Shown: in pieces, positions 6,918 through 12,234 of the stretch
Layout of the letters: every line of letters starts with the position of its first letter
Numbering within the stretch: position 1 is the stretch's first letter
NCBI GenBank assembly: GCA_964425315.1
Contig: CAYRNB010000088.1
Coordinates: forward strand, 1-12,234
Reading direction: 5' to 3'
From: Rhodoblastus sp964425315
GTDB taxonomy: Bacteria > Pseudomonadota > Alphaproteobacteria > Rhizobiales > Beijerinckiaceae
Length of the DNA stretch: 12,234 nt
Position numbers and translations under genes: made by a program
The notes under the pieces: generated by a model
What the model saw: only the letters and a program-made list of their open reading frames with translations
Databases searched by the model: none
Told to the model about the DNA's origin: nothing

Positions 6918-7466
6918 CTAATGTTGGTCCTCATCGTCCCCCGCGTCTTCTTTGGCGTGACCGTTGCCCCCGATGCGGTCGCTCAGCGCCAGCAGGACGG
7001 TCGCGAGAACGAAACCGAGATGGATGCCGATGCTCCATTTCAGCGTGCGGTCGCTCACGTCGTTGATTTCCGCGAAGACCCGCAAGGTCTGGATACCGGT
7101 GATCGCGACGAGAGAAGACATGAGCTTCAGTTTAAGACCGCTGAAATCGATCGTCGCCATCCATTCAGGCCAGGACGAATTGCGCCGCACATCGCTGTGC
7201 GCGACGAAATTTTCGTAGCCGGAAAAAATAACCAGAACCACCAGCGAGCCGATCAGCACGATGTCGACAAGTCCGAGGATATCCAGCACCACAGAGGTTT
7301 CGCTGGCCGAAAGGGCTGTTTCGGCAAGATGGACCACGTGCTGCCCGGTCTTGAGCATCAGGACCAGCAGGCTGAAGGCGAGGGCGAGAAAAAAGGGCGC
7401 CAATAACCAGCGAGACGCGAAAAGGATTCTCTCGAAGATTAATTCGAGCCTTTTGCCCAATGGCAT
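6918..7466 (-). CDS. UPF0114 (YqhA-like) inner-membrane protein
   Basis: A 182-residue integral membrane protein of the uncharacterised UPF0114 family. Predicted hydrophobic segments lie near residues 17-38, 60-82, 112-130 and 145-162. Conserved-looking family text includes ERILFASRW near the amino terminus, VDIVLIGSLVVLVIFSGYENFV (68-88) and SGLKLKLMSSLVAITGIQ (109-126). The tail after residue 165 is short, charged and acidic (KEDAGDDEDQH), presumably cytoplasmic. The start is supported by GAGGTGAGG directly upstream of ATG 7466. It follows msrA on the same strand after 33 bp and is probably cotranscribed with it. The molecular function of the family is unknown; membrane topology is the only firm inference. 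Confidence 0.9.
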   Translation of the reverse strand: MPLGKRLELIFERILFASRWLLAPFFLALAFSLLVLMLKTGQHVVHLAETALSASETSVVLDILGLVDIVLIGSLVVLVIFSGYENFVAHSDVRRNSSWPEWMATIDFSGLKLKLMSSLVAITGIQTLRVFAEINDVSDRTLKWSIGIHLGFVLATVLLALSDRIGGNGHAKEDAGDDEDQH

Positions 7467-7499
7467 GCCTCACCTCGTTCGTCGCCCCGTTCAGGCCAG

Positions 7500-8150
7500 T
7501 CAGATGTCAAGTCCGGTCGGACAGGCGACGCCGCTGCCCCCGAGGCCGCAATAACCCGCCGGATTCTTGGCAAGATATTGCTGATGATAGGATTCGGCAA
7601 AATAAAATTCCCCAGCCGGCCTGATTTCGGTGGTGATCGGGCCAAAGCCGTTGGCGCTCAGCGGCGCCTGATAGGCTTCGCGCGATTTTTCCGCCGCCGC
7701 GCGTTGCGCTTCGCTGGTCGTGTAAATGGCGGAGCGGTATTGCGTGCCGACGTCATTGCCCTGCCGCATCCCTTGCGTGGGATCGTGCGACTCCCAGAAC
7801 AAAGCGAGCAATTTGGCGAAGGAGATTTTGGCTGGATCGTAAACGACCTGCACGACTTCGGCATGGCCGGTGAGCCCGGAGCAAACCTCCTCATAGGTCG
7901 GGTTGGGCGTCGCTCCACCCGCATAGCCGACGGCTGTGACATAGACGCCTTCGCCGGCCTGCCAGAATTTCCGCTCCGCTCCCCAGAAACAGCCCATACC
8001 GAACAATACGCGCTCAAATCCGGCCGGATAGGGTGGGGCAAGGTCGCGGCGGTTGACAAAATGGCTTTTCGCCGTGGCGATTTTTTCCGCCCGTCCGGGC
8101 AGCGCCTTGTCGGCGGCGGGAATTTGCATTTTCCTGGCTTTGAAAAACAT
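7500..8150 (-). CDS. msrA: Peptide-methionine (S)-S-oxide reductase MsrA
   Basis: This enzyme repairs oxidised proteins by reducing methionine-S-sulfoxide, with thioredoxin as the usual electron donor. The 216 residues carry the catalytic GMGCFWGAE motif (Cys54), the GYAGG segment near 75-79, SGLTGHAE, ESHDPTQGMRQGNDVGTQYRS near 120-140 and ESYHQQYL. The C-terminal resolving-cysteine region has Cys201 and Cys210 (YCGLGGSGVACP), matching the three-cysteine E. coli type in layout and length. No signal peptide is visible, so it should be cytoplasmic. AGGAGG lies a few bases before ATG 8150. It heads a likely two-gene unit with the UPF0114 gene and is divergent, across 112 bp, from an LsrB-like LysR regulator that is a natural candidate to control it. 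Confidence 0.96.
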   Translation of the reverse strand: MFFKARKMQIPAADKALPGRAEKIATAKSHFVNRRDLAPPYPAGFERVLFGMGCFWGAERKFWQAGEGVYVTAVGYAGGATPNPTYEEVCSGLTGHAEVVQVVYDPAKISFAKLLALFWESHDPTQGMRQGNDVGTQYRSAIYTTSEAQRAAAEKSREAYQAPLSANGFGPITTEIRPAGEFYFAESYHQQYLAKNPAGYCGLGGSGVACPTGLDI

Positions 8151-8227
8151 AGACGCCTCCTGGCTTGTTGGGCGCGATCTGGGGACGAAATAAGGATTTG
8201 GCGAGGTTTTTTCACCGCGTTTCGCGC

Positions 8228-8247
8228 TATAAGCATGGAAAAATGCT
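8228..8247 (+). promoter_or_regulatory. Possible -10 box and dyad in front of the LysR gene
   Basis: TATAAG (8228-8233) overlaps a small dyad, AGCAT (8232-8236) and ATGCT (8243-8247) around GGAAAA. It lies 15 bp before the LysR start codon and within the shared msrA/LysR upstream region. It could be an autoregulatory site. No -35 match at normal spacing was found. Confidence 0.3.
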
Positions 8248-8262
8248 GCCGGCGGAGGGCGA

Positions 8263-9153
8263 ATGGACTGGGATAAATTGCGTATTTTTCACGCCGCCGC
8301 CGTCGCCGGCTCGTTCACCCACGCCGGCGAGGCGCTCCGTCTCAGTCAGTCTGCGGTCAGCCGTCAGGTCGCCGCTTTGGAATACGATTTAAAGACGCCT
8401 TTGTTTCATCGCCACGCGCGCGGCCTTCTGTTGACCGAACAAGGCGAAATGCTGTTTCGCACGGTGCAGGAAGTTCTGGGCAAGCTCGAGAGCGCGCGCC
8501 TGCGCCTGTCCGACGCGCGCGAAAAGCCGCATGGCCTGTTGAAAGTAACCGCCAATACGGGATTCGGCGCCGCCTGGCTTGCGCCGCGCATCGCCGAATT
8601 TCGCGAGCTTTACCCGGATATCGAATTGAATGTCATCCTGACAGACGATGAACTCGATTTGTCGATGCGCGAGGCGGACGTGGCGCTGCGGTTGCGCGAG
8701 CCGACGCAACAGGACCTCATCCGCCGCCGCCTGTTTTCCGTCCACTATTCGCCTTACGCCTCGCGCGCCTATCTGCAGCGCCACGGCAGGCCGCAAAAGG
8801 CGGAGGACCTCGACACGCACAATATCGTTGCTTTCGGCGTCACCGGCGCGGCGTTTTTAAACAATCTCAACTTGTTATTGACGCTTGGGCGCGACCCAAG
8901 AAGTTCGCGCGCGCCCGCCGTGTCCATCAATAATATCTTCGCCATGCTGAGAGCGATCGAAAAAGGGGCAGGCATAGGCATTCTACCCGAATATGTCATC
9001 GACGAGAATTCGCCCTTGTCGCGCCTCGATCTGGGAGCCGAAATGCCGGTGTTCGAATGCTGGCTGGCCTATCCAGAGGAAATGAAAAATGTCGCGCGCG
9101 TCCAGGCGTTTCGGGATTTTCTCGTCGCCAATGCGCCGCTTTGGCGGCACTGA
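8263..9153 (+). CDS. LysR-type transcriptional regulator, LsrB/VtlR-like
   Basis: A 296-residue LysR-family DNA-binding regulator. The winged helix-turn-helix is amino-terminal (MDWDKLRIFHAAAVAGSFTHAGEALRLSQSAVSRQVAALE, residues 1-40, then LFHRHARGLLLTEQG). An effector-binding domain of two Rossmann-like lobes follows from about residue 92 to the end. The opening and the HRHARG segment resemble the rhizobial LsrB / Brucella VtlR branch, regulators tied to oxidative stress, envelope and small-RNA control. That assignment is from memory of the family and is moderate. The protein has a single cysteine (266), so a multi-cysteine redox switch is unlikely. The start is supported by GGAGGG 5 bases upstream. 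It diverges from msrA, and the next gene downstream is 64 bp away on the same strand. Confidence 0.92.
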   Translation: MDWDKLRIFHAAAVAGSFTHAGEALRLSQSAVSRQVAALEYDLKTPLFHRHARGLLLTEQGEMLFRTVQEVLGKLESARLRLSDAREKPHGLLKVTANTGFGAAWLAPRIAEFRELYPDIELNVILTDDELDLSMREADVALRLREPTQQDLIRRRLFSVHYSPYASRAYLQRHGRPQKAEDLDTHNIVAFGVTGAAFLNNLNLLLTLGRDPRSSRAPAVSINNIFAMLRAIEKGAGIGILPEYVIDENSPLSRLDLGAEMPVFECWLAYPEEMKNVARVQAFRDFLVANAPLWRH

Positions 9154-9217
9154 CGCCGCGCCCGTTCGTCGCTTTTGTGATATGTTCTCGGACAAGATGC
9201 CAAAGCGAGGGCGATAA

Positions 9218-9466
9218 ATGATCCTGACCTCCACGATTGTCTGCCCACACTGCGGCCACAAGGCGCGCGAATGCATGCCTGTGGACGCCTGCCAATATTT
9301 TTACGATTGCAAAGTCTGCGGAGCGGTCTTGCAGCCCAAACCAGGCGATTGCTGCGTCTTCTGTTCCTATGGCGATGCGCCGTGCCCGCCGGTTCAAGTT
9401 GGCGGCGCCGAAGACGGCTGCTGCGGCGCAGTCATAGGCGCGCGGAGCGAAATTGGCCAGGAATGA
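9218..9466 (+). CDS. Small cysteine-rich metal-binding protein, 12 Cys in 82 residues
   Basis: This small soluble protein has cysteines at 9, 12, 19, 25, 31, 34, 45, 46, 49, 56, 68 and 69. The first pairs (CPHCGH and CKVCG) look like a zinc-ribbon. A dense block follows, GDCCVFCSYGDAPCPP (44-58), and then a CCG near the carboxyl end. I recognise the GDCCVFCSYG block as belonging to a conserved uncharacterised family but know no function. Zinc or another thiophilic metal is the natural guess. The ribosome site GAGGG lies 6 bases before ATG 9218. The stop codon overlaps the start of the Crp/Fnr gene (ATGA), so the two are probably translated together. A role as metal or redox partner of that regulator is inference. 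Confidence 0.85.
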   Translation: MILTSTIVCPHCGHKARECMPVDACQYFYDCKVCGAVLQPKPGDCCVFCSYGDAPCPPVQVGGAEDGCCGAVIGARSEIGQE

Positions 9467-10143
9467 CGCATCTGGCGCAGTATTCGAAGCAAAGCCGGCT
9501 TGAACAATTCCCGTTCTTCGCCGGCCTCGACGCCGATTCCCGCGAGGCCCTTGCGCGGCTGCGACAGCAGGAAATTCCCAAAGGCGTCAGCCTCTTTGCG
9601 CCCGGCGCCGAATGTCAGGGCTTTGTTCTCCTGCTGGCCGGGCGCATCCGCGTCGGCCTCACAGCTGAAAACGGCCGCCGGCTTGTGCTCTATCGCGTCG
9701 CCGCCGGAGAGACTTGCGTCCAGACGACGCTCTGCCTGCTCGGCGGACTAGCCTATTCGGCCGAGGGAGAGGCCGAGAGCGACCTGAAACTCGTCGTCGT
9801 CCCTGCGCCTCTGTTCCGGCGGCTATTGCGGGAATCGCCGGTTTTCGCCCAATTCGTCTTCGAGCGCTTCGGCGCGCGCCTAGCTGAAATGACGCGGCTG
9901 ATCGAGACCATCGCCTTTTTGCGCGTGGACGCACGGCTCGCGGCGGCCCTGCTGGCGCGGGCTGGAACAGGCCGTGAAATCACTGTGACGCACCAGGGAC
10001 TCGCCGAAGACATTGGCGCCGCCCGCGAAGTAGTCAGCCGCCAGTTGGCTCTGTTCCAAAGCGATGGTCTTTTGCGCCTGGGGCGCAGCGCCATTGTCCT
10101 TGCCGACCGCAAAGCGCTGGCCGATCTCGCCTGCGTGACTTAG
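9463..10143 (+). CDS. Crp/Fnr-family transcriptional regulator
   Basis: A 226-residue regulator with an amino-terminal cyclic-nucleotide-binding-type beta-barrel (about 15-115; IPKGVSLFAPGAECQGFVLLLAGRIRV), a dimerisation helix (about 125-160) and a C-terminal winged helix (THQGLAEDIGAAREVVSRQLALFQSDGLLRL, 176-206). It lacks the amino-terminal cysteine cluster of true FNR. Four cysteines remain (51, 85, 91, 224), with Cys85 and Cys91 in GETCVQTTLCLLGG inside the barrel where cAMP contacts lie in Crp, suggesting a different signal. An open frame extends back to 9271, but that overlaps the preceding gene. ATG 9463 gives the expected length and forms an ATGA overlap with the upstream stop. Its own ribosome site is poor (AGGA almost touching the ATG), which fits coupling. 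Confidence 0.88.
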   Translation: MTHLAQYSKQSRLEQFPFFAGLDADSREALARLRQQEIPKGVSLFAPGAECQGFVLLLAGRIRVGLTAENGRRLVLYRVAAGETCVQTTLCLLGGLAYSAEGEAESDLKLVVVPAPLFRRLLRESPVFAQFVFERFGARLAEMTRLIETIAFLRVDARLAAALLARAGTGREITVTHQGLAEDIGAAREVVSRQLALFQSDGLLRLGRSAIVLADRKALADLACVT

Positions 10144-10180
10144 ATCACCGAACTCCTCCTCAGCTTCGCCTAATATGCCG

Positions 10181-10222
10181 CCAGCGGCGCGTTCCGCGAA
10201 TCCAGCGGCGCGTTCCGCGAAT
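10181..10222 (+). repeat. Perfect 21-bp tandem duplication upstream of the DUF2892 gene
   Basis: Two identical 21-base units run 10181-10201 and 10202-10222, each starting CCAGCGGCGC and ending CCGCGAAT. Each unit contains CGCG-TTC-CGCG, which can fold as a 4-bp mini-hairpin. The second unit ends 5 bases before the ribosome site of the DUF2892 gene (GAGGAGG, 10228-10234). Two 21-bp units place equivalent bases two helical turns apart, which suits paired protein binding, but a recent slippage event is equally possible. A TAATAT (10171-10176) just upstream could be a -10 box, which would put the repeats in the leader RNA. Confidence 0.9.
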
Positions 10223-10239
10223 GAAGCGAGGAGGTTTTC

Positions 10240-10428
10240 ATGTCGGCCAATGTCGGAACCGTCGATCGCATTTTGCGCATCGTCGTCGGAATTATCCTCA
10301 TCGCGCTGGTTTTCGTTGGTCCCCACACGCCCTGGGGCTGGATCGGCGTCATTCCCCTGGTGACGGGCATTGTCGGCTTCTGCCCGGCCTATTCGGCCTT
10401 CGGCCTGAACACCTGCGCGAAAAAGTAA
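10240..10428 (+). CDS. DUF2892 (YgaP-type transmembrane) small membrane protein
   Basis: A 62-residue protein of the DUF2892 family, equivalent to the membrane part of YgaP-like proteins but without a rhodanese domain. It has two hydrophobic helices (about 11-27 and 33-48) joined by a short GPHTPWG turn. The signature tail FCPAYSAFGLNTCAKK holds Cys48 and Cys59. The start is set by GAGGAGG 5 bases upstream of ATG 10240. It follows the Crp/Fnr gene by 96 bp on the same strand, with the 21-bp tandem repeat in between. The family often sits beside sulfur or thiol-related genes, but no activity is established for stand-alone members. It is probably inner-membrane and possibly a target of the preceding regulator. 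Confidence 0.92.
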   Translation: MSANVGTVDRILRIVVGIILIALVFVGPHTPWGWIGVIPLVTGIVGFCPAYSAFGLNTCAKK

Positions 10429-10434
10429 CTTTGC

Positions 10435-10458
10435 GGCGGCGGCGCTAAAGCCGCCGTC
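10435..10458. terminator. Hairpin filling the gap between DUF2892 and ychF
   Basis: GGCGGCGGC (10435-10443) pairs with GCCGCCGTC (10450-10458) around GCTAAA, giving a 9-bp stem with one G-T pair. It occupies almost the whole 30-bp gap between two convergent stops. In the ychF direction a short T-run follows after some bases (opposite 10419-10424). In the DUF2892 direction there is none. It is a plausible bidirectional terminator. Confidence 0.55.
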
Positions 10459-11556
10459 TCAGTTCGCGAATCTGAAATGCAGCACGTCGCCGTCGGCGAC
10501 GGCGTAATCTTTGCCCTCCAGCCGGAATTTTCCGGCTTCGCGCGCGCCCGCCTCGCCCTTGCACGCGACATAATCGTCATAGGCGACGGTTTCGGCGCGA
10601 ATGAAGCCTTTTTCGAAATCGGAATGGATGACGCCGGCCGCCGCCGGGGCCCTCGTACCCCTCTCTATCGTCCAGGCCCGGGCTTCCTTGGGCCCGACCG
10701 TGAAATAGGTGATGAGTTGCAGGAGGCCGTAGCCGGCGCGTATGACGCGGTTCAGGCCTGGCTCGGTCAAGCCCACGGCTTCGAGAAAGTCTTTCTGCTC
10801 GGCCGCCGGCAGAATGGCGATCTCACTTTCGATTTTGGCGGAAACCACAACCGCAACTTCGCCTTCCTCTTCGGCGCGCGCGAAGACTTTTTGTGAAAAT
10901 TCATTGCCCTTGTCCGCCGATTCCTCCTCGACATTGCAGACATAAAGCACCGGCTTTGAGGACAGAAGGCCGAGTTGACTGAATGTCTTGCGCTGATCGG
11001 GAGCAATTTCGGCCATCCGCGCCGGCTTGCCTTCGCGCAAGAGGACGAGGCAGCGATTGACGAGGTCGAGTTGCTCTTTCGCCTCCTTGTCGCCGCCCCT
11101 GGCCTTCTTTTCCAGATTGACGACGCGCTTTTCCAGCGATTCGAGATCGGCCAGCATCAATTCGGTTTCGATCGTGTCGATGTCACGGATCGGATCGACG
11201 CCGCCCTCGACATGGGTGACGTCGCCGTCGTCGAAACAGCGCACGACATGGGCGATCGCATCGCATTCCCGGATATTGGCGAGGAACTGGTTGCCAAGGC
11301 CTTCGCCCTTGGAGGCGCCACGCACCAATCCAGCTATATCGACAAATGTCAGGCGGGTAGGAATGATTTCTTTCGAGCCGGCGATTTTCGCCAGAATATC
11401 GAGCCGCGGATCCGGCACGGCGACATCGCCGACATTGGGTTCGATGGTGCAGAAGGGATAATTGGCCGCCTGCGCCGCCGCCGTCTGCGTCAGGGCGTTG
11501 AATAAAGTCGATTTGCCGACATTCGGCAGGCCGACGATGCCGCATTTGAAACCCAT
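10459..11556 (-). CDS. ychF: Redox-regulated ATPase/GTPase YchF (OBG family)
   Basis: A 365-residue ribosome-associated P-loop NTPase of the OBG family that prefers ATP, known in other bacteria as a modulator of oxidative-stress responses and translation. Walker A is GLPNVGKST at 9-17, followed by NYPFCTIEPNVG near 32-43, the DIAGLVRGASKGEGLGNQFL switch region at 73-92, and NVEE at 208-211 replacing the NKxD guanine-specificity motif. A coiled-coil helical domain lies near 125-195 and a C-terminal TGS domain near 275-365 (FTVGPKEARAWTI, HSDFEKGFIRAE, VADGDVLHFRF). The start MGFKCGIVGLPNVGKS is the family's standard beginning, although the ribosome site is weak. The common partner pth is not immediately upstream; the neighbour there is a divergent secreted protein. 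Confidence 0.97.
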   Translation of the reverse strand: MGFKCGIVGLPNVGKSTLFNALTQTAAAQAANYPFCTIEPNVGDVAVPDPRLDILAKIAGSKEIIPTRLTFVDIAGLVRGASKGEGLGNQFLANIRECDAIAHVVRCFDDGDVTHVEGGVDPIRDIDTIETELMLADLESLEKRVVNLEKKARGGDKEAKEQLDLVNRCLVLLREGKPARMAEIAPDQRKTFSQLGLLSSKPVLYVCNVEEESADKGNEFSQKVFARAEEEGEVAVVVSAKIESEIAILPAAEQKDFLEAVGLTEPGLNRVIRAGYGLLQLITYFTVGPKEARAWTIERGTRAPAAAGVIHSDFEKGFIRAETVAYDDYVACKGEAGAREAGKFRLEGKDYAVADGDVLHFRFAN

Positions 11557-11643
11557 GGACTGAGGCTCGCGTCGTCAAGGAAGGAATTCGGTTCGCCCTA
11601 TGGGGCGCGTTGAGTCAAAAGGCAAGCCCGCCAGTCGTCGCCC

Positions 11644-11662
11644 GCGGCCTTAATTCGGCCGC
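11644..11662. repeat. Inverted repeat in the ychF / secreted-protein divergent region
   Basis: GCGGCC and GGCCGC are perfect 6-bp arms around TTAATTC. It lies in the 120-bp region between ychF and the secreted protein gene, and could be an operator or leader hairpin. A second short dyad is at 11594-11607 (CGCCC/GGGCG). No regulator is assigned. Confidence 0.3.
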
Positions 11663-11707
11663 TGCAATTCTGCAACAATGCCTAGTTTAGTTGTTAGAAG
11701 ACGGTCC

Positions 11708-12211
11708 ATGAAGGGAAAGTTCGAGGCGAATTCGGCCCATTGGAAGGGCGCGTTGAAACTGTTTTTGGGGGCGTGCCTGCTGCTTTCATTTGCTGCGACC
11801 GGAAGCTGGGCGAGTCAATGTCCGCCCGGCCAATTCTACTGGGTGACGAAACATACCTGCATTCCCAAGGCCGAGGCGATCAAGCGCGGCTTCTATCATC
11901 GTCGCGCCCAAGCAAAAAAGGTCGCGGCGAAACCGATCGAGGAACAAGCAAAACCGACGCCGCTCCCCGCGCCAAGGCCCGCAAGGGAAGCGGTAAAGCC
12001 TGAATCGGCGCCGGCTGTGGCAAAGCCTAAACAATCGGCCGCCGCGCCGGCAAAGGACCCGCCCACGCCTCCTCCCGCGCCGCGGCCTGCCATAGCTCTT
12101 TCGCCTGCCGCAGCCCTACCGGCGTCCGCAACGCCTGCCGCAGCCGCCACAGCGCCGGCCGCGCCATCGCCATATGGCTCGCTGACGATCGAAACCTTCC
12201 CCAATCCCTGA
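11708..12211 (+). CDS. Secreted Pro/Ala-rich protein with a short two-cysteine motif
   Basis: A 167-residue hypothetical protein. A basic amino terminus, a hydrophobic stretch (about 16-30, LKLFLGACLLLSFAA) and the site SWA-SQ near residue 35 form a probable Sec signal peptide. The short mature head holds QCPPGQFYWVTKHTCIPK with Cys38 and Cys51, likely a disulfide in the periplasm. From about residue 65 the rest is a low-complexity tail rich in Pro, Ala and Lys (many PAP and APA steps), typical of a flexible periplasmic or wall-spanning linker. It ends in YGSLTIETFPNP. The frame opens at 11678, but ATG 11708 gives the normal signal-peptide length; neither start has a clear ribosome site. I do not recognise a function. 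Anchoring or structural roles are speculation. Confidence 0.75.
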   Translation: MKGKFEANSAHWKGALKLFLGACLLLSFAATGSWASQCPPGQFYWVTKHTCIPKAEAIKRGFYHRRAQAKKVAAKPIEEQAKPTPLPAPRPAREAVKPESAPAVAKPKQSAAAPAKDPPTPPPAPRPAIALSPAAALPASATPAAAATAPAAPSPYGSLTIETFPNP

Positions 12212-12234
12212 CCTGAACCCTGCCGTTGCAAGCC

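Noticed and set aside
9171..9200. Possible Crp/Fnr-type binding site in front of the Cys-rich gene (TTGT and ACAA 13 bases apart)
   Set aside because: Arms of only four bases and wrong spacing for a Crp or Fnr consensus; chance match is likely.
9271..9462. Amino-terminal extension of the Crp/Fnr protein
   Set aside because: It is the out-of-frame reading of the 82-residue gene, Arg/Leu-rich, and the regulator has normal length from ATG 9463.
10975..11505. 176-codon open frame antisense to ychF
   Set aside because: Lies opposite the conserved G-domain codons and shows no domain of its own.
11896..12231. Gly/Ala-rich frame antisense to the secreted protein
   Set aside because: Its low complexity is the complement of the Pro/Ala-rich tail; the plus frame has a signal peptide and ordered cysteines.

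Overview
The window is GC-rich and gene-dense, with tightly spaced genes and GAGG-type ribosome binding sites. Several proteins resemble alphaproteobacterial family members: the PheT tail, a dihydroorotase of the QVHFREPG type, an LsrB/VtlR-like LysR regulator, MsrA and a GcvT-fold YgfZ. I infer an alphaproteobacterium of the Hyphomicrobiales (Rhizobiales). A Beijerinckiaceae/Methylocystaceae-like host is possible but cannot be fixed from this sequence. No rRNA, tRNA, CRISPR array, transposase or phage gene was seen, so this looks like ordinary chromosome with a few accessory-looking pieces.

Layout. The window opens inside pheT (+, to 1675). It is followed by a 22-codon ORF with a good ribosome site that looks like the amino-terminal stub of a VOC/glyoxalase-family gene. 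On the minus strand, a class I [4Fe-4S] fumarase (start 3895) is followed by a SnoaL/NTF2-like gene whose GTG start overlaps the fumarase stop (GTGA). A divergent intergenic region with two palindromes separates the fumarase from a carboxymuconolactone decarboxylase/AhpD-like gene (+). That gene converges, with a 6-bp gap, on ygfZ (-). YgfZ diverges from a dihydroorotase-family gene (+) across 152 bp that hold a perfect TATAAT overlapping an inverted repeat. Next come a UPF0114 membrane protein and msrA (both -, msrA upstream), divergent from an LsrB/VtlR-like LysR regulator (+). A compact + strand cassette follows: a 12-cysteine 82-residue protein, a Crp/Fnr-family regulator coupled to it by an ATGA overlap, and a DUF2892 membrane protein preceded by a perfect 21-bp tandem duplication. 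ychF (-) converges on that cassette through a hairpin. The window ends with a small secreted Pro/Ala-rich protein (+).

How the genes may work together. pheT and ychF are translation-related housekeeping genes, and fumarase and dihydroorotase are central metabolism. Several others bear on redox or Fe-S chemistry: class I fumarase, YgfZ (Fe-S enzyme maintenance), the CxxC peroxidase-like protein, MsrA, the LsrB-like regulator and the cysteine-rich/Crp/DUF2892 cassette. The grouping is suggestive but unproven. The most interesting unit is the cassette at 9218-10428, a candidate self-contained sensing or membrane-response module. The other points worth a second look are the tandem repeat, the coupled fumarase/SnoaL pair, the Gln-for-His change in the dihydroorotase metal motif, and the VOC stub after pheT.
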